The position numbers and the translations under genes were made by a program. From JANQQJ01 sp046290575 (GTDB taxonomy: Bacteria; Pseudomonadota; Alphaproteobacteria; SMXS01), in contig JBKAGX010000001.1 in the NCBI GenBank assembly GCA_046290575.1, positions 558,001-622,000 of the forward strand: a stretch of DNA of 64,000 bases, in the 5' to 3' direction. This document shows, piece by piece, positions 1-8,519 of this stretch. Under the pieces are notes generated by a model. The model had not been told where the DNA came from. It saw only the letters and a list, made by a program, of their open reading frames with translations, and did not search any database. Within the stretch, counting starts at the first letter, position 1. Each line of letters opens with the position of its first letter.

Positions 1-161
1 GGTGTCCTGCGCTCATAGGCTTTTCCAATATTATAGGGCGGCGATGTCACGACCAACATCATTGATTCATCTTCCAACTTGCGCATAAACTTTAAGTTAC
101 CTTCGCAGGACATGTGTGCTTGGTGATCGTGATTTAGTCGTAATATCGTGGCTTGTTCCAT
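1..161 (-). CDS. Site-specific DNA methyltransferase, N-terminal fragment (runs off left edge)
   Basis: This reading frame starts at an ATG at 161, read leftwards, with an AGGGGA ribosome site about seven bases upstream. It continues open to the window edge, giving about 53 residues. Near the edge it reads VVTSPPYNIGKAYERR. The SPPYN core is the catalytic (D/N/S)PPY motif of amino-methyltransferases acting on adenine N6 or cytosine N4, and the following IGKAYE is typical of small beta-class enzymes. The motif so close to the N-terminus fits the beta/gamma domain order. The enzyme would methylate chromosomal DNA in the cytoplasm. Whether a restriction partner exists cannot be seen. The DNA here is clearly more AT-rich than the rest of the window, suggesting acquisition. 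Confidence 0.8.
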   Translation of the reverse strand, partial: MEQATILRLNHDHQAHMSCEGNLKFMRKLEDESMMLVVTSPPYNIGKAYERRT

Positions 162-457
162 TTTTTGTTCCCCTTATGTTCTAGTCACGATACCAGCCAA
201 TTCATATCCTATCAAGTATGCGATAAAGGATCCAACGAAAGTTGAGGCCTTGAACTTGATCTTGCTTCAAATCGCGCTTGATCCTATACCCCCGCGCACG
301 ATGAAACCGTTGAAAACCATGACCGCACGAATTCGCGTCCACCATTTGTGGGCTGCTTAGGCCGTGCGCTTTGGGCAGTCCGCTATCCAGCGGCTGCCCC
401 TTCCTGAGACATCAAGAATTTCTTCCGGGGCGGTGGCCGCCAACCGGGAGAAGACCG
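162..457. other. AT-rich gap with no convincing gene
   Basis: About 300 bases between the methyltransferase start and the acetyltransferase. A plus-strand open frame of 70 codons (148-360) overlaps the methyltransferase start and has no family resemblance or ribosome site. On the minus strand, one frame reads hydrophobic sequence on both sides of an in-frame TGA near 268-270, which could be the remnant of a small membrane protein but is too short to call. The base composition matches the methyltransferase fragment, not the GC-rich genes that follow. Confidence 0.5.
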
Positions 458-964
458 ATGTCACAAAACAAGATCACGATCAGAGCTGTTGAGCCGGAAG
501 ATCACCGCGCGCTGCAGGCGCTCTATGCTCAGCCGCGGGCGCAGGGCTGGACCATGCAGATGCCCTATCCCTCGGTCGAGATGTGGCGCCAGCGGCTCGC
601 CGAACCGCCGGAGGGCGTGCGCGCCTTTGTTGCCGAACTGGATGGACGGGTGGTGGGCAATCTGGGCATCCATGTGAATGGTAAGTCGCCGCGCCGCACT
701 CACGCGGCGGAACTTGGCATGGCGGTCCACGATGATTTTCACGGGCAGGGTGTTGGCTCGGCGCTCATGGCGGTGGCTATCGATGTTGCGGACAACTGGC
801 TCAACATGCGGCGGCTGGAGTTGACGGTCTATGTCGATAACGAACCGGCGATCGCGCTTTACTGCAAATTCGGTTTCGAGGTGGAAGGTACCTTGCGCGA
901 CTATGCGTTCAGGGATGGTGCTTTCCACGACGCGCATCTGATGGCGCGGTTGCGGTTCCCCTGA
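458..964 (+). CDS. GNAT family N-acetyltransferase
   Basis: A 168-residue single-domain GNAT protein, probably a cytoplasmic acetyl-CoA-dependent transferase acting on a small molecule or protein N-terminus. The acetyl-CoA pyrophosphate-binding motif is visible as HGQGVGSAL about 90 residues in, followed by the usual NEPAIALYCKFGFEVEGTLR segment in which a family Tyr acts as general acid. The ATG at 458 is chosen over upstream in-frame starts because GGGAG lies seven bases before it and the protein then begins at the normal GNAT N-terminus. It converges on the downstream Rieske gene, with a repeat element filling the gap. The substrate cannot be predicted. Confidence 0.85.
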   Translation: MSQNKITIRAVEPEDHRALQALYAQPRAQGWTMQMPYPSVEMWRQRLAEPPEGVRAFVAELDGRVVGNLGIHVNGKSPRRTHAAELGMAVHDDFHGQGVGSALMAVAIDVADNWLNMRRLELTVYVDNEPAIALYCKFGFEVEGTLRDYAFRDGAFHDAHLMARLRFP

Positions 965-966
965 AG

Positions 967-1032
967 CGTCATCCCTGCGGAAGCAGGGATCTCGTCACGC
1001 GGCCTGAGATTCCCGCTTTCGCGGGAATGACG
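967..1032. repeat. Composite palindromic repeat (GTCAT-type) between convergent genes
   Basis: Two hairpins in tandem (ATCCCTGC/GCAGGGAT, then ATTCCCGC/GCGGGAAT), flanked by outward-facing GTCAT and ATGAC. The same architecture recurs at 54569-54639 and, in a diverged form, at 19317-19430. It fills the convergent gap between the acetyltransferase and the Rieske gene and could act as a bidirectional transcription or RNA-stability element. Confidence 0.75.
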
Positions 1033-1041
1033 GTTGTTTGA

Positions 1042-2382
1042 TCAGCCCGCCATATAGGTGTCGATCCAGTCATGATAGTGCTGCACGCGGCCCTCATCCT
1101 GGTTCAGCCAGGCCTCTGAAAAACCGCGTGAGTGCATGCCTTTCTGCACATCGCGGATCAGGTGTACGTCCTGATCGACGGTGATGGTCATGGAATATTT
1201 GCCGGCGATCACTTCTTCCTGGGTGAAGTTTTCATGCTCGGGCCGCTCCATGCCTTCAGCTGCAATAGGCTTGTCGCTGAGGTTGAAGGAAATATTCGCG
1301 TTCCAGTCCGCATCCGGGTTGGGCAGCATGCGCAGGGTGAACTTGTCCCAATAGCATTTGTTCGGGTCGGTGGCGTGTGGCCGCGACCGCATGATCCAGA
1401 CCTCTTCCGGCTGGATCGCCATGACGATATTGGGAAAGATATTGTACTGGACGATGTCGGACAGTTGCTCGTCGGTCAGCGCATCATAGTTGAACCCAAG
1501 CTCGGGGCCCTTTTCGCGCTTCCTGACTTGAATATCCCGGCGCACATCCAGCACCCGGCCGCGGTAATCCTCCGGGTCCATGCCCACGGCCTTCATCTGC
1601 AGATGCTGTGAAAAAGGCACCTCCTCGGGGATCGGCAGGCGGGTGTTGACGGTAAAGCCCTCGATCAGCACCCGGTTGTGACCCCCAGCCCAAAGCTCGG
1701 TGCGGGCGGCGGGGCAATCGAAGATGGTCTCATGCTGCGGGTGGATGTGTTCGACGTGATAGAGCTCGCCGAAATTATCCATCACCGCTTTCCAGTTGCA
1801 GTCCAGGCTGACGGTCTGGTCGACGGCCAGCACCATGTCTTCCATGCGGAACGGCTCGATCATCGGGATCATCGGATCGAGGAAGTCGCGCAGGGGCGGC
1901 ACATCGTCATCCATGCAAACCCAGACGGTTCCGGCCCAAACCTCAACGCGCACAGGCTTAAGCGACAGCCGGTCACACGGCGTGCCCTGCACGAACCGGT
2001 CGGCTTCCGGCACATGCTTCAATGTGCCGTCCAGCTCGTACTGCCAGCCATGATAGGGGCAAACGAACGCATCGACCGCGCCGCGTTCATTGACCGCGAT
2101 CCGCGCGCCCCTGTGCTGGCAGCTGTTGTAGTTGGCTGCGACCGTACCGTCCTCGGCACAGCTGACGATGATCGATTCAGGCCCCAGATCGAAGACGAAA
2201 TAATCGCCGGGTTCGGACACATCCTGCGTCACACCGGCAAAAAGCCAGCAGCGCGGCCACAGCTTTTCCCACTCCCGGTGCATATAATCCGGTGACGTAA
2301 AACGCTCGGCGGTAATGGTGGCGGTCCCGGTAGGCGCAGCGGCCCCGTCTTCCAGGATCGTGACGGCGCGGACAGTCGACAT
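1042..2382 (-). CDS. Rieske non-heme iron oxygenase, alpha subunit
   Basis: A 446-residue aromatic-ring-hydroxylating oxygenase alpha subunit. The N-terminal Rieske domain shows C88-x-H90 and C108-x2-H111, which bind the [2Fe-2S] cluster. The C-terminal catalytic domain shows the mononuclear iron motif E206-x-Y-H209-x4-H214. These enzymes insert one or two oxygen atoms into aromatic or alicyclic substrates using electrons from a separate reductase. The ATG at 2382 follows a GGGGAAG ribosome site. It is transcribed divergently from the DUF2855/GMC pair, with 120 bases between starts. No beta subunit, ferredoxin or reductase is adjacent, so it may be an alpha-only enzyme that borrows electron carriers. 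The substrate is unknown. Confidence 0.93.
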   Translation of the reverse strand: MSTVRAVTILEDGAAAPTGTATITAERFTSPDYMHREWEKLWPRCWLFAGVTQDVSEPGDYFVFDLGPESIIVSCAEDGTVAANYNSCQHRGARIAVNERGAVDAFVCPYHGWQYELDGTLKHVPEADRFVQGTPCDRLSLKPVRVEVWAGTVWVCMDDDVPPLRDFLDPMIPMIEPFRMEDMVLAVDQTVSLDCNWKAVMDNFGELYHVEHIHPQHETIFDCPAARTELWAGGHNRVLIEGFTVNTRLPIPEEVPFSQHLQMKAVGMDPEDYRGRVLDVRRDIQVRKREKGPELGFNYDALTDEQLSDIVQYNIFPNIVMAIQPEEVWIMRSRPHATDPNKCYWDKFTLRMLPNPDADWNANISFNLSDKPIAAEGMERPEHENFTQEEVIAGKYSMTITVDQDVHLIRDVQKGMHSRGFSEAWLNQDEGRVQHYHDWIDTYMAG

Positions 2383-2502
2383 GATCTTCCCCTATTTTCC
2401 CGCACAAAGGGTAAGCGAATTGGTCGTTTTGGGGAAGGGCGTGGCTGGACTTACGCTGTAAGCCGTCGGATAGTGGTCGCGAAATCAGTCAGGGGAAGCA
2501 CC

Positions 2503-3615
2503 ATGTCGACAGTTGAAGCAGGAACCAGAACCGCCGCCATCAAAGTCCGGCGTGACGACCTTCGAAGCACCGAAATCGAACGCGGCGACGCGCCAGAGGA
2601 CATTACGCTGGCCGCGGGGCAAGTGCTGATCAAGGTGGATAAATTCGCGCTCACCGCCAACAACATCTCTTACGCGCTGGCCGGCGAACTCATGAACTAT
2701 TGGGGTTTCTTTCCCGCCGAGGATGGCTGGGGCCGGGTCCCGGTCTGGGGTTATGGCGACGTCATTCGCTCCGAACATCCCGACGTGGCGGTCGGGGAAC
2801 GGTTCTGGGGTTACTACCCGATGTCGACCCATCTGGTGGCAGAGCCCGACAACGTCAATGAGCGTGGCTTTGTCGACAACGCGCCGCACCGCCGGGAATT
2901 GGTCGGGGTCTACAACCAGTATACCAATACCGCAGCCGACCCGTCCTACAAGGCCGATCAGGAGGGCGCCCGGATGGTGATGAGCCCGCTTTTCAGCACC
3001 TCCTTTATCCTCGACGATTTCTTCGACGACAATAATTTCTTCGGTGCGGGGACCATGATTGTCGGAAGCGCCTCATCGAAGACCGGGCTGGGGCTCGCCT
3101 TTCTGCTGCACCATAACCGGGATGTGAAAGTCGTCGGCCTGACCTCGCCGGGCAATGTCGGCTTCTGTGAAAGCCTGGGCTGCTATGACCAGGTGGTGAC
3201 CTATGACGCGCTGGAATCCATCGATAATTCTCAGCCCGTCGTTTTCTGCGACATGGGCGGCGATGCGGATGTTCTGAAGCGCCTGCATACCCATTTCGAC
3301 GACAAGTTGGCCTATAGCTGTCTGGTCGGCGGCACCCATTGGGAAAATGTCGGCTGGGGCCAGACCGACCTGCCGGGGCCGAAACCTGCACCGTTCTTCG
3401 CCCCCGACCAGTTCACCAAGCGCGCACAGGAGTGGGGCCCCGTTGGTCTGCAGGAACGCATGGGGGCGGCCTGGGACAGCTTCGTCGGGCCCGCGCAGGG
3501 CTGGATCAAGTCTGAAGAAGCCCGCGGTGTTGAGACCGTGCGCGATATCTATCTGAAGATGCTTGATGGCAAGGTCCCGCCCAGTCAGGGGTATATTCTC
3601 TCGCTGAACGAGTAA
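2503..3615 (+). CDS. DUF2855 family protein (MDR-like fold)
   Basis: A 370-residue member of DUF2855, distantly related to medium-chain dehydrogenase/reductases but without zinc-ligand motifs. The N-terminal part (QVLIKVDKFALTANNISYA) resembles the MDR catalytic domain. The middle (MIVGSASSKTGLGLAFLLH) resembles a nucleotide-binding Rossmann segment. The function is unknown; oxidoreduction of a ketone or enone is a reasonable guess. The ATG at 2503 has AGGGGAA six bases upstream and is preferred to a GTG at 2473. The gene ends three bases before the GMC oxidoreductase start, so the two are almost certainly one operon and may act in consecutive oxidation and reduction steps. Confidence 0.85.
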   Translation: MSTVEAGTRTAAIKVRRDDLRSTEIERGDAPEDITLAAGQVLIKVDKFALTANNISYALAGELMNYWGFFPAEDGWGRVPVWGYGDVIRSEHPDVAVGERFWGYYPMSTHLVAEPDNVNERGFVDNAPHRRELVGVYNQYTNTAADPSYKADQEGARMVMSPLFSTSFILDDFFDDNNFFGAGTMIVGSASSKTGLGLAFLLHHNRDVKVVGLTSPGNVGFCESLGCYDQVVTYDALESIDNSQPVVFCDMGGDADVLKRLHTHFDDKLAYSCLVGGTHWENVGWGQTDLPGPKPAPFFAPDQFTKRAQEWGPVGLQERMGAAWDSFVGPAQGWIKSEEARGVETVRDIYLKMLDGKVPPSQGYILSLNE

Positions 3616-3618
3616 GTC

Positions 3619-5238
3619 TTGGAAACATACGACTACATCATCGTCGGGGCGGGATCCGCGGGTTGCGTGCTGGCCAACCGGCTTTCCGAGAACCCGAAGA
3701 CCAAGGTGCTACTGCTCGAAGCGGGCGGGGCGGACAACAGCATGCTGATCGGCATACCCAAGGGCATCGCCAAGCTGGTGATGGACCCGGAGCACGCCTG
3801 GCATTTTCCCGTCGAGCAGGAGCGGTTCGACGGCGTGCCATCCAAGGAGGTTTGGGTCCGCGGCAAGACCATTGGGGGGTCCAGCTCGATCAACGGGATG
3901 ATCTATTCGCGTGGTCACCCCAATGACTATGAAGACTGGAAGGAAGAGGCCGGGCCTGGCTGGGGCTGGGACGAGATGAAGGCGTCTTTCATGGCGATGG
4001 AAGACCATGAGCTGGGCGCCACCGATTACCGCGGCGCAGGCGGGCCGCTGCATGTCAGCACCGGCAAGCTGCGCTATCCGGCATCGGAAGCCATGCTGGA
4101 AGCGGGCGTCCAGATGGGCCTGCCGAAGCGCGACGAGCTTAACCACCCGGAGCTGGAAGGCGTCGGTTACTACAGCCATACCATCAAGAACGGCCGGCGG
4201 GTCAGCGCGGCCAGGGCCTTTCTGAAACCGGCAGCGAAACGCGCCAACCTGCGCATCGTTACGAACGCGCATGCCGACTGGGTGCTGTTCGATGGCCGCC
4301 GCGCCACCGGGGTGTCGGTGCGCGTCAACGGGAAACCCACGGCGTTCCGAACCGATGGCGAGGTCATCATTTCGGCTGGGACGATCATGTCGCCGGTCAT
4401 CCTGCAGCGGTCGGGCATCGGGCCGGCAGCGCACCTGCAATCGGTCGGGATTGATGTGATCAGTGACAGCCCGGATTGCGGCATGCGTATGCGTGAGCAT
4501 GTCGGTTTCGGTCTGCCGCACAGGCTGAAGAACGCCAAGGGCCATAACCACCGATATCAGGGGCTGGGTCTGATCGGCAGCGTGCTGCAATATTATCTGA
4601 CCCACACCGGCCCGCTGGCGACGGGCATCTACGAGATCGGTGCCTTTTCCCGCAGCACGCCGGAGATGGACCGGCCCGATATGCAGATCTTTGTCGGTGC
4701 GTTCACGTTTGACCGAACCAAGGACAATTTTCCGGTACCGCTGCAGACGCCAGAGAAGCTCCCGGGGTTCAATATTTATGGCCAGCTCGTGCAAGCCACC
4801 AGTGAAGGCAGTATCCTCGTAAAATCCGGTGACTCGGACCAGACCCCCGCGATTGCACCCAACTGGCTGTCAACCGAGTACGACCAGCAGACAGCCATCG
4901 CCATCGTCAAATATATGCGCCGCTATGTGCGCCAGCCCGCTTTGCAGCCCTATGTGGGCGAAGAACTACTGCCCGGTGCGGACTACGATACTGATGAGAA
5001 AATACTGGACGCGGTCCGGCATCTCTCGACCTCCGGCTTGCATGCGACAAGCAGCTGCCGCATGGGCCGCGACAATGCGGCCGTTGTCGACAGTGAGCTG
5101 AAGGTGAAGGGTGTGGAGGGGCTGCGGATCGCTGATTGCTCCGTCATGCCGGGTATTATCTCCGGCAACACGAATGGCCCCGCCATGGCGATGGGGTGGC
5201 GCGCGTCGGATGTGATCCTGAACGGGTTGGGCGGGTAA
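3619..5238 (+). CDS. GMC family FAD-dependent oxidoreductase
   Basis: A 539-residue glucose-methanol-choline oxidoreductase, usual length for the choline or alcohol dehydrogenase branch. The N-terminus gives the FAD-binding Rossmann motif GAGSAGCVLANRL (about residues 10-22), then VRGKTIGGSSSINGMIYSRG, the conserved GMC signature. The C-terminal LHATSSCRMG and NTNGPAMAMG carry the family's catalytic His/Asn region. It would oxidise a primary or secondary alcohol to an aldehyde or ketone with FAD and pass electrons to a quinone or oxygen. The start is TTG at 3619, three bases after the stop of the DUF2855 gene, so it is probably translationally coupled. The next real ATG lies too far inside the FAD domain. 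Confidence 0.92.
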   Translation: METYDYIIVGAGSAGCVLANRLSENPKTKVLLLEAGGADNSMLIGIPKGIAKLVMDPEHAWHFPVEQERFDGVPSKEVWVRGKTIGGSSSINGMIYSRGHPNDYEDWKEEAGPGWGWDEMKASFMAMEDHELGATDYRGAGGPLHVSTGKLRYPASEAMLEAGVQMGLPKRDELNHPELEGVGYYSHTIKNGRRVSAARAFLKPAAKRANLRIVTNAHADWVLFDGRRATGVSVRVNGKPTAFRTDGEVIISAGTIMSPVILQRSGIGPAAHLQSVGIDVISDSPDCGMRMREHVGFGLPHRLKNAKGHNHRYQGLGLIGSVLQYYLTHTGPLATGIYEIGAFSRSTPEMDRPDMQIFVGAFTFDRTKDNFPVPLQTPEKLPGFNIYGQLVQATSEGSILVKSGDSDQTPAIAPNWLSTEYDQQTAIAIVKYMRRYVRQPALQPYVGEELLPGADYDTDEKILDAVRHLSTSGLHATSSCRMGRDNAAVVDSELKVKGVEGLRIADCSVMPGIISGNTNGPAMAMGWRASDVILNGLGG

Positions 5239-5247
5239 CGTTCCGAC

Positions 5248-5412
5248 TCCCTTTCCTCTTGTGAGAGGCCCTTCGACAAGCTCAGGAGGGGTGAGGGGCA
5301 GCGCTTCAGACGATGCAACGCCCGTCATGAAAGCCTGCGGATCTCAGCGTAGACCGACCTTCACCCGCTCGCCTTGCAGGCTCGCCATCCTCTCCCAGAG
5401 GGAGAGGGCTAG
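5248..5412. repeat. CCCTCTCCC/GGGAGAGGG-bounded repeat between convergent genes
   Basis: This intergenic block contains TTCGACAAGCTCAGGA, a GGGGTGAGGGG run, an internal CGTCATGAAA stretch and ends with CCTCTCCCAGAGGGAGAGG, which forms a hairpin. A related block with the same order (hairpin, GTGAGGGG, CCGTCATGAAA, hairpin) lies at 29221-29380. Both sit exactly between convergent genes, here the GMC oxidoreductase and the RND permease. Confidence 0.65.
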
Positions 5413-5417
5413 TCGGC

Positions 5418-8400
5418 TTATTCCGCCGGTTGGGTTTCGCCTGCCGGCGTTTGCGCGGAGCCTCTGGGTTTGACCAGTCGCCGGTCCTTGGCCAGCAGCA
5501 TGTAGAAGCTCGGCACCACGAACAGGGTAAAAATCGTGCCGATGCCCAGCCCGGTGACGATGACGAGGCCGATCTGGAAGCGGCTGGGCGCGCCGGGCCC
5601 GGTGGCCATCAGCAGCGGCACCATCGCCATCAGCATGGCAATTGTGGTCATCAGGATCGGGCGCAGGCGAATGGCAGCGGCTTCTTCAACCGCTTCGCGC
5701 TTGGTTTTGCCGTGTTGGGTTTGCTGCCGATTGGCGAAGTCGACGATCAGAATACCATTCTTGGCGATCAGACCGATCAGGGTAATAAGCCCGACCTGGG
5801 TGTAAATGTTCACGGTCGCGAAGCCGAGGGTGATGAAGATCATCGCGCCGGCAATCGACATGGGCACGGAGATCAGAATGATCAACGGGTCGCGCCAGCT
5901 TTCGAACTGCGCGGCCAGAACCAGATAAATCACCAGAATTGACAGGAAGAAGGTCAGGACGAGGGCCGTGCCCTGATTCTTGAACTGCCGCGCCTCGCCG
6001 ACATAATCATAAGAGAATTCGCGCGGAAACAGCTCGTCAGCCTTGGTTTCTATAAATTCGATAGCCTGTCCCAGCGGCACGCCCGGCGTCATGATGGCAT
6101 TGACGGTCACCGAGTTCAGCTGTTGGAACTGGGTGCGTTTGGTCGGCTCGATCGACTGTTCGAAGCTGACAATGCTGGACAGGGGGACCAGTTCACCGGA
6201 TGCCGAGCGTACATAATAGTTGTCGAGTGTGCTGGGGTCGCCGCGAAACTCCCGCGCGACCTGCGGGATTACCTCATAGCTGCGGCCTGACAGGCTGAAC
6301 CGGTTGATGTTGTTGCCACCCAGCAACGTCGCGAGCGTCAGGCCGACGTCCTGCATCTCAATGCCGAGATCACCGGCACGGTCGCGGTCGATAACCACCT
6401 TGGTGCGCGGCAGCGAGTAGTCGATGGATTTGTTTAGAAAAACGAACAGCCCACTTTGATAGGCTTCGCCGATCATCTGGTCGGCCAGCCCGTCGAGCTG
6501 CTGATAGTCCTGATCCGATGTGATCACAAACTGGATCGGCGCGCCGCGGGCGGCGCCCGGCAGCACCGGGAAGTTGAAGACGGCGATCTGAACGCCGGCG
6601 ATTTCATTGACCCGGCTCTGCAGATATCTGTGCAGCTCTTCCTGCGGCCGGTCGCCCTCGCGCATGCCCCCATCGGCCGCCGTCATCCGGAAGCCACCGA
6701 AAGAGGTGGCGGGCGTGCCGCCGCCACCGATCATGATGAAACTGCGGGTATATTCCGGGATCGATTCAAAGATATCGATCATCTGGCGGCCATAGGCGGC
6801 AGAGTACTCTAATGTTGCCGTCTCGGGCGCTGACATCTGAATGTTGAGAACGCCGCGCTGCTCCAGCGGGGCCAACTCGCTGGTGCTTGTGGTGAACATG
6901 AAATAGATGCTGCCGACGATGACGGCGGCAAAAAGATAGGTGACCGGCTGATAGTTGAGGGTGACGCCCAGTGCCCGGCGGTAACGGTTGGACAGGCCGT
7001 TGAAGAAATGCTCGACCATGTCCTCAAAGCGGCCCGACTTGCCGGTTTTGCTCAGAACTTTGGATGACAGCATTGGCGATAGCGTCAGCGCCACAATGCC
7101 CGAGATCAGCACCGCGCCGGCCAGCGCGAAGGCGAATTCGGTGAAAATAATGCCGACCAGGCCGCCCATGAAGCCAATCGGTGCATAGACCGCCAGCAGG
7201 GTCGTGGTCATGGAGATAATCGGCAGGGTAAGTTCCCGCGCGGCAATCAGCGCCGCATCAAAGCGGGATTTCCCTTCGGCTATGTGCCTATGCACGTTTT
7301 CAACGACAACGATGGCGTCGTCCACCACCAGCCCGATGGCCAGCAGCATGGCCAGCAGGGTCAGCATGTTGATGGAAAAGCCCAGCACCAGCATGATGAA
7401 GGCAGCGCCGATCAGCGACAAAGGGACCGAAACAGCAGGCACGATAGCCGCGTGCCAGGAACCCAGCGACAAATAGACCACTAGCAGCACGATGAAGACG
7501 GCTTCGGCGAGGGTCTGAAAGACCTCCGCAATGGATTTTTCGATGTAGTCGCTGCCGTCATGTGGGATGGCCAGGTTCAGCGCCTCGGGCAATTGGCGCT
7601 CCACATCCGGCATGATGCTCTGGACCTCGTCGGCCACCTCTAGCGGGTTGGCGCCTGGCGCAGCCTCGACGGCCATCATCACGGCCATCTTGCCATTGTA
7701 CCAGGCGGTGATGTCGTAATTGCGCGACCCCAGCTCCACATCGGCGACATCGCGCATGCGCACCAGCGTATTGCCGTCGGATCTGATCACCAGATTTTCA
7801 AACGCCTCGACGGTATAGATATCCGTCGTGGCGGACAGGTTGATGGTGACCAGATCATCCTTGGTCTGGCCGACACCGGCCTGGAAATTGTTGTTGATCA
7901 GCGTTTCGCGTACATCGGTGGCTGCGACCCCCAGCGCGGCCATGCGTTTGGGGTCCAGCCAGAGGCGCATGGCGAAACTCTGGTCGCCATTGATCTGCGC
8001 CTTGGCGACCCCTGGGATCGCCTGCAGCCGCGGTACGACGCTGCGCATCAGATAGTCGGTGATCTGCTCGGGACTCATGGTCTCGCTGTAGAAGGCGAGA
8101 TACATCAGCGCGAACCCCTGATCGTTGCGCATGTCGATCACCGGGTCTTCGGAACTTTCCGGCAGAATATTGCGCTGGCTGGCGACCTTGGCCTGAATTT
8201 CGGCAATTGCGGCGTTGGGGTCGTAGTTCAGCTTCATATAAGCCTGGATTTCCGACACGCCCTGCCGCGAGGTGGAGGTCATGTAGTCGATGCCCTCGGC
8301 CTCGGAGATTACCCGCTGCAGCGGGGCCGTGATGAAGCTCTGAACCAGTTCGCTGTCAGCCCCCGGGTAGGCCGTGGTCACATGGACGACCGCGCGCATG

Positions 8401-8519
8401 GTGTGCGGATATTGCCGCACTTCCAGGATCGCCATCGACCGGAAGCCGACCAGCAGAATCAGCAGGCTGACCACAGTCGCCAGAACCGGCCGCTTGACGA
8501 AAATGTCGGTAAAGCTCAC
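5418..8519 (-). CDS. RND multidrug efflux permease (HAE1 family)
   Basis: A 1033-residue inner-membrane RND permease, the proton-driven pump of a tripartite efflux system. The length and two-fold internal symmetry (12 membrane spans, two large periplasmic loops) fit AcrB, MexB and MdtB proteins. The proton-relay aspartates are present in AIGLVVDDAIVVVENVH. The start overlaps the adaptor gene by four bases (ATGA), so the two are translationally coupled. No outer-membrane TolC-type gene is next to it, so the pump probably shares a channel encoded elsewhere. In this context it could export toxic aromatic substrates or intermediates. Confidence 0.95.
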   Translation of the reverse strand: MSFTDIFVKRPVLATVVSLLILLVGFRSMAILEVRQYPHTMRAVVHVTTAYPGADSELVQSFITAPLQRVISEAEGIDYMTSTSRQGVSEIQAYMKLNYDPNAAIAEIQAKVASQRNILPESSEDPVIDMRNDQGFALMYLAFYSETMSPEQITDYLMRSVVPRLQAIPGVAKAQINGDQSFAMRLWLDPKRMAALGVAATDVRETLINNNFQAGVGQTKDDLVTINLSATTDIYTVEAFENLVIRSDGNTLVRMRDVADVELGSRNYDITAWYNGKMAVMMAVEAAPGANPLEVADEVQSIMPDVERQLPEALNLAIPHDGSDYIEKSIAEVFQTLAEAVFIVLLVVYLSLGSWHAAIVPAVSVPLSLIGAAFIMLVLGFSINMLTLLAMLLAIGLVVDDAIVVVENVHRHIAEGKSRFDAALIAARELTLPIISMTTTLLAVYAPIGFMGGLVGIIFTEFAFALAGAVLISGIVALTLSPMLSSKVLSKTGKSGRFEDMVEHFFNGLSNRYRRALGVTLNYQPVTYLFAAVIVGSIYFMFTTSTSELAPLEQRGVLNIQMSAPETATLEYSAAYGRQMIDIFESIPEYTRSFIMIGGGGTPATSFGGFRMTAADGGMREGDRPQEELHRYLQSRVNEIAGVQIAVFNFPVLPGAARGAPIQFVITSDQDYQQLDGLADQMIGEAYQSGLFVFLNKSIDYSLPRTKVVIDRDRAGDLGIEMQDVGLTLATLLGGNNINRFSLSGRSYEVIPQVAREFRGDPSTLDNYYVRSASGELVPLSSIVSFEQSIEPTKRTQFQQLNSVTVNAIMTPGVPLGQAIEFIETKADELFPREFSYDYVGEARQFKNQGTALVLTFFLSILVIYLVLAAQFESWRDPLIILISVPMSIAGAMIFITLGFATVNIYTQVGLITLIGLIAKNGILIVDFANRQQTQHGKTKREAVEEAAAIRLRPILMTTIAMLMAMVPLLMATGPGAPSRFQIGLVIVTGLGIGTIFTLFVVPSFYMLLAKDRRLVKPRGSAQTPAGETQPAE

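Noticed and set aside
148..360. Plus-strand 70-codon open frame in the AT-rich left gap
   Set aside because: It overlaps the methyltransferase start on the other strand, has no ribosome site and resembles no family.
967..1032. Repeat units as a CRISPR array
   Set aside because: The copies are dispersed singly across the window, without regular spacers or cas genes.
3709..4794. Long (361-codon) minus-strand open frame
   Set aside because: Antisense to the GMC oxidoreductase, which has all signature motifs.
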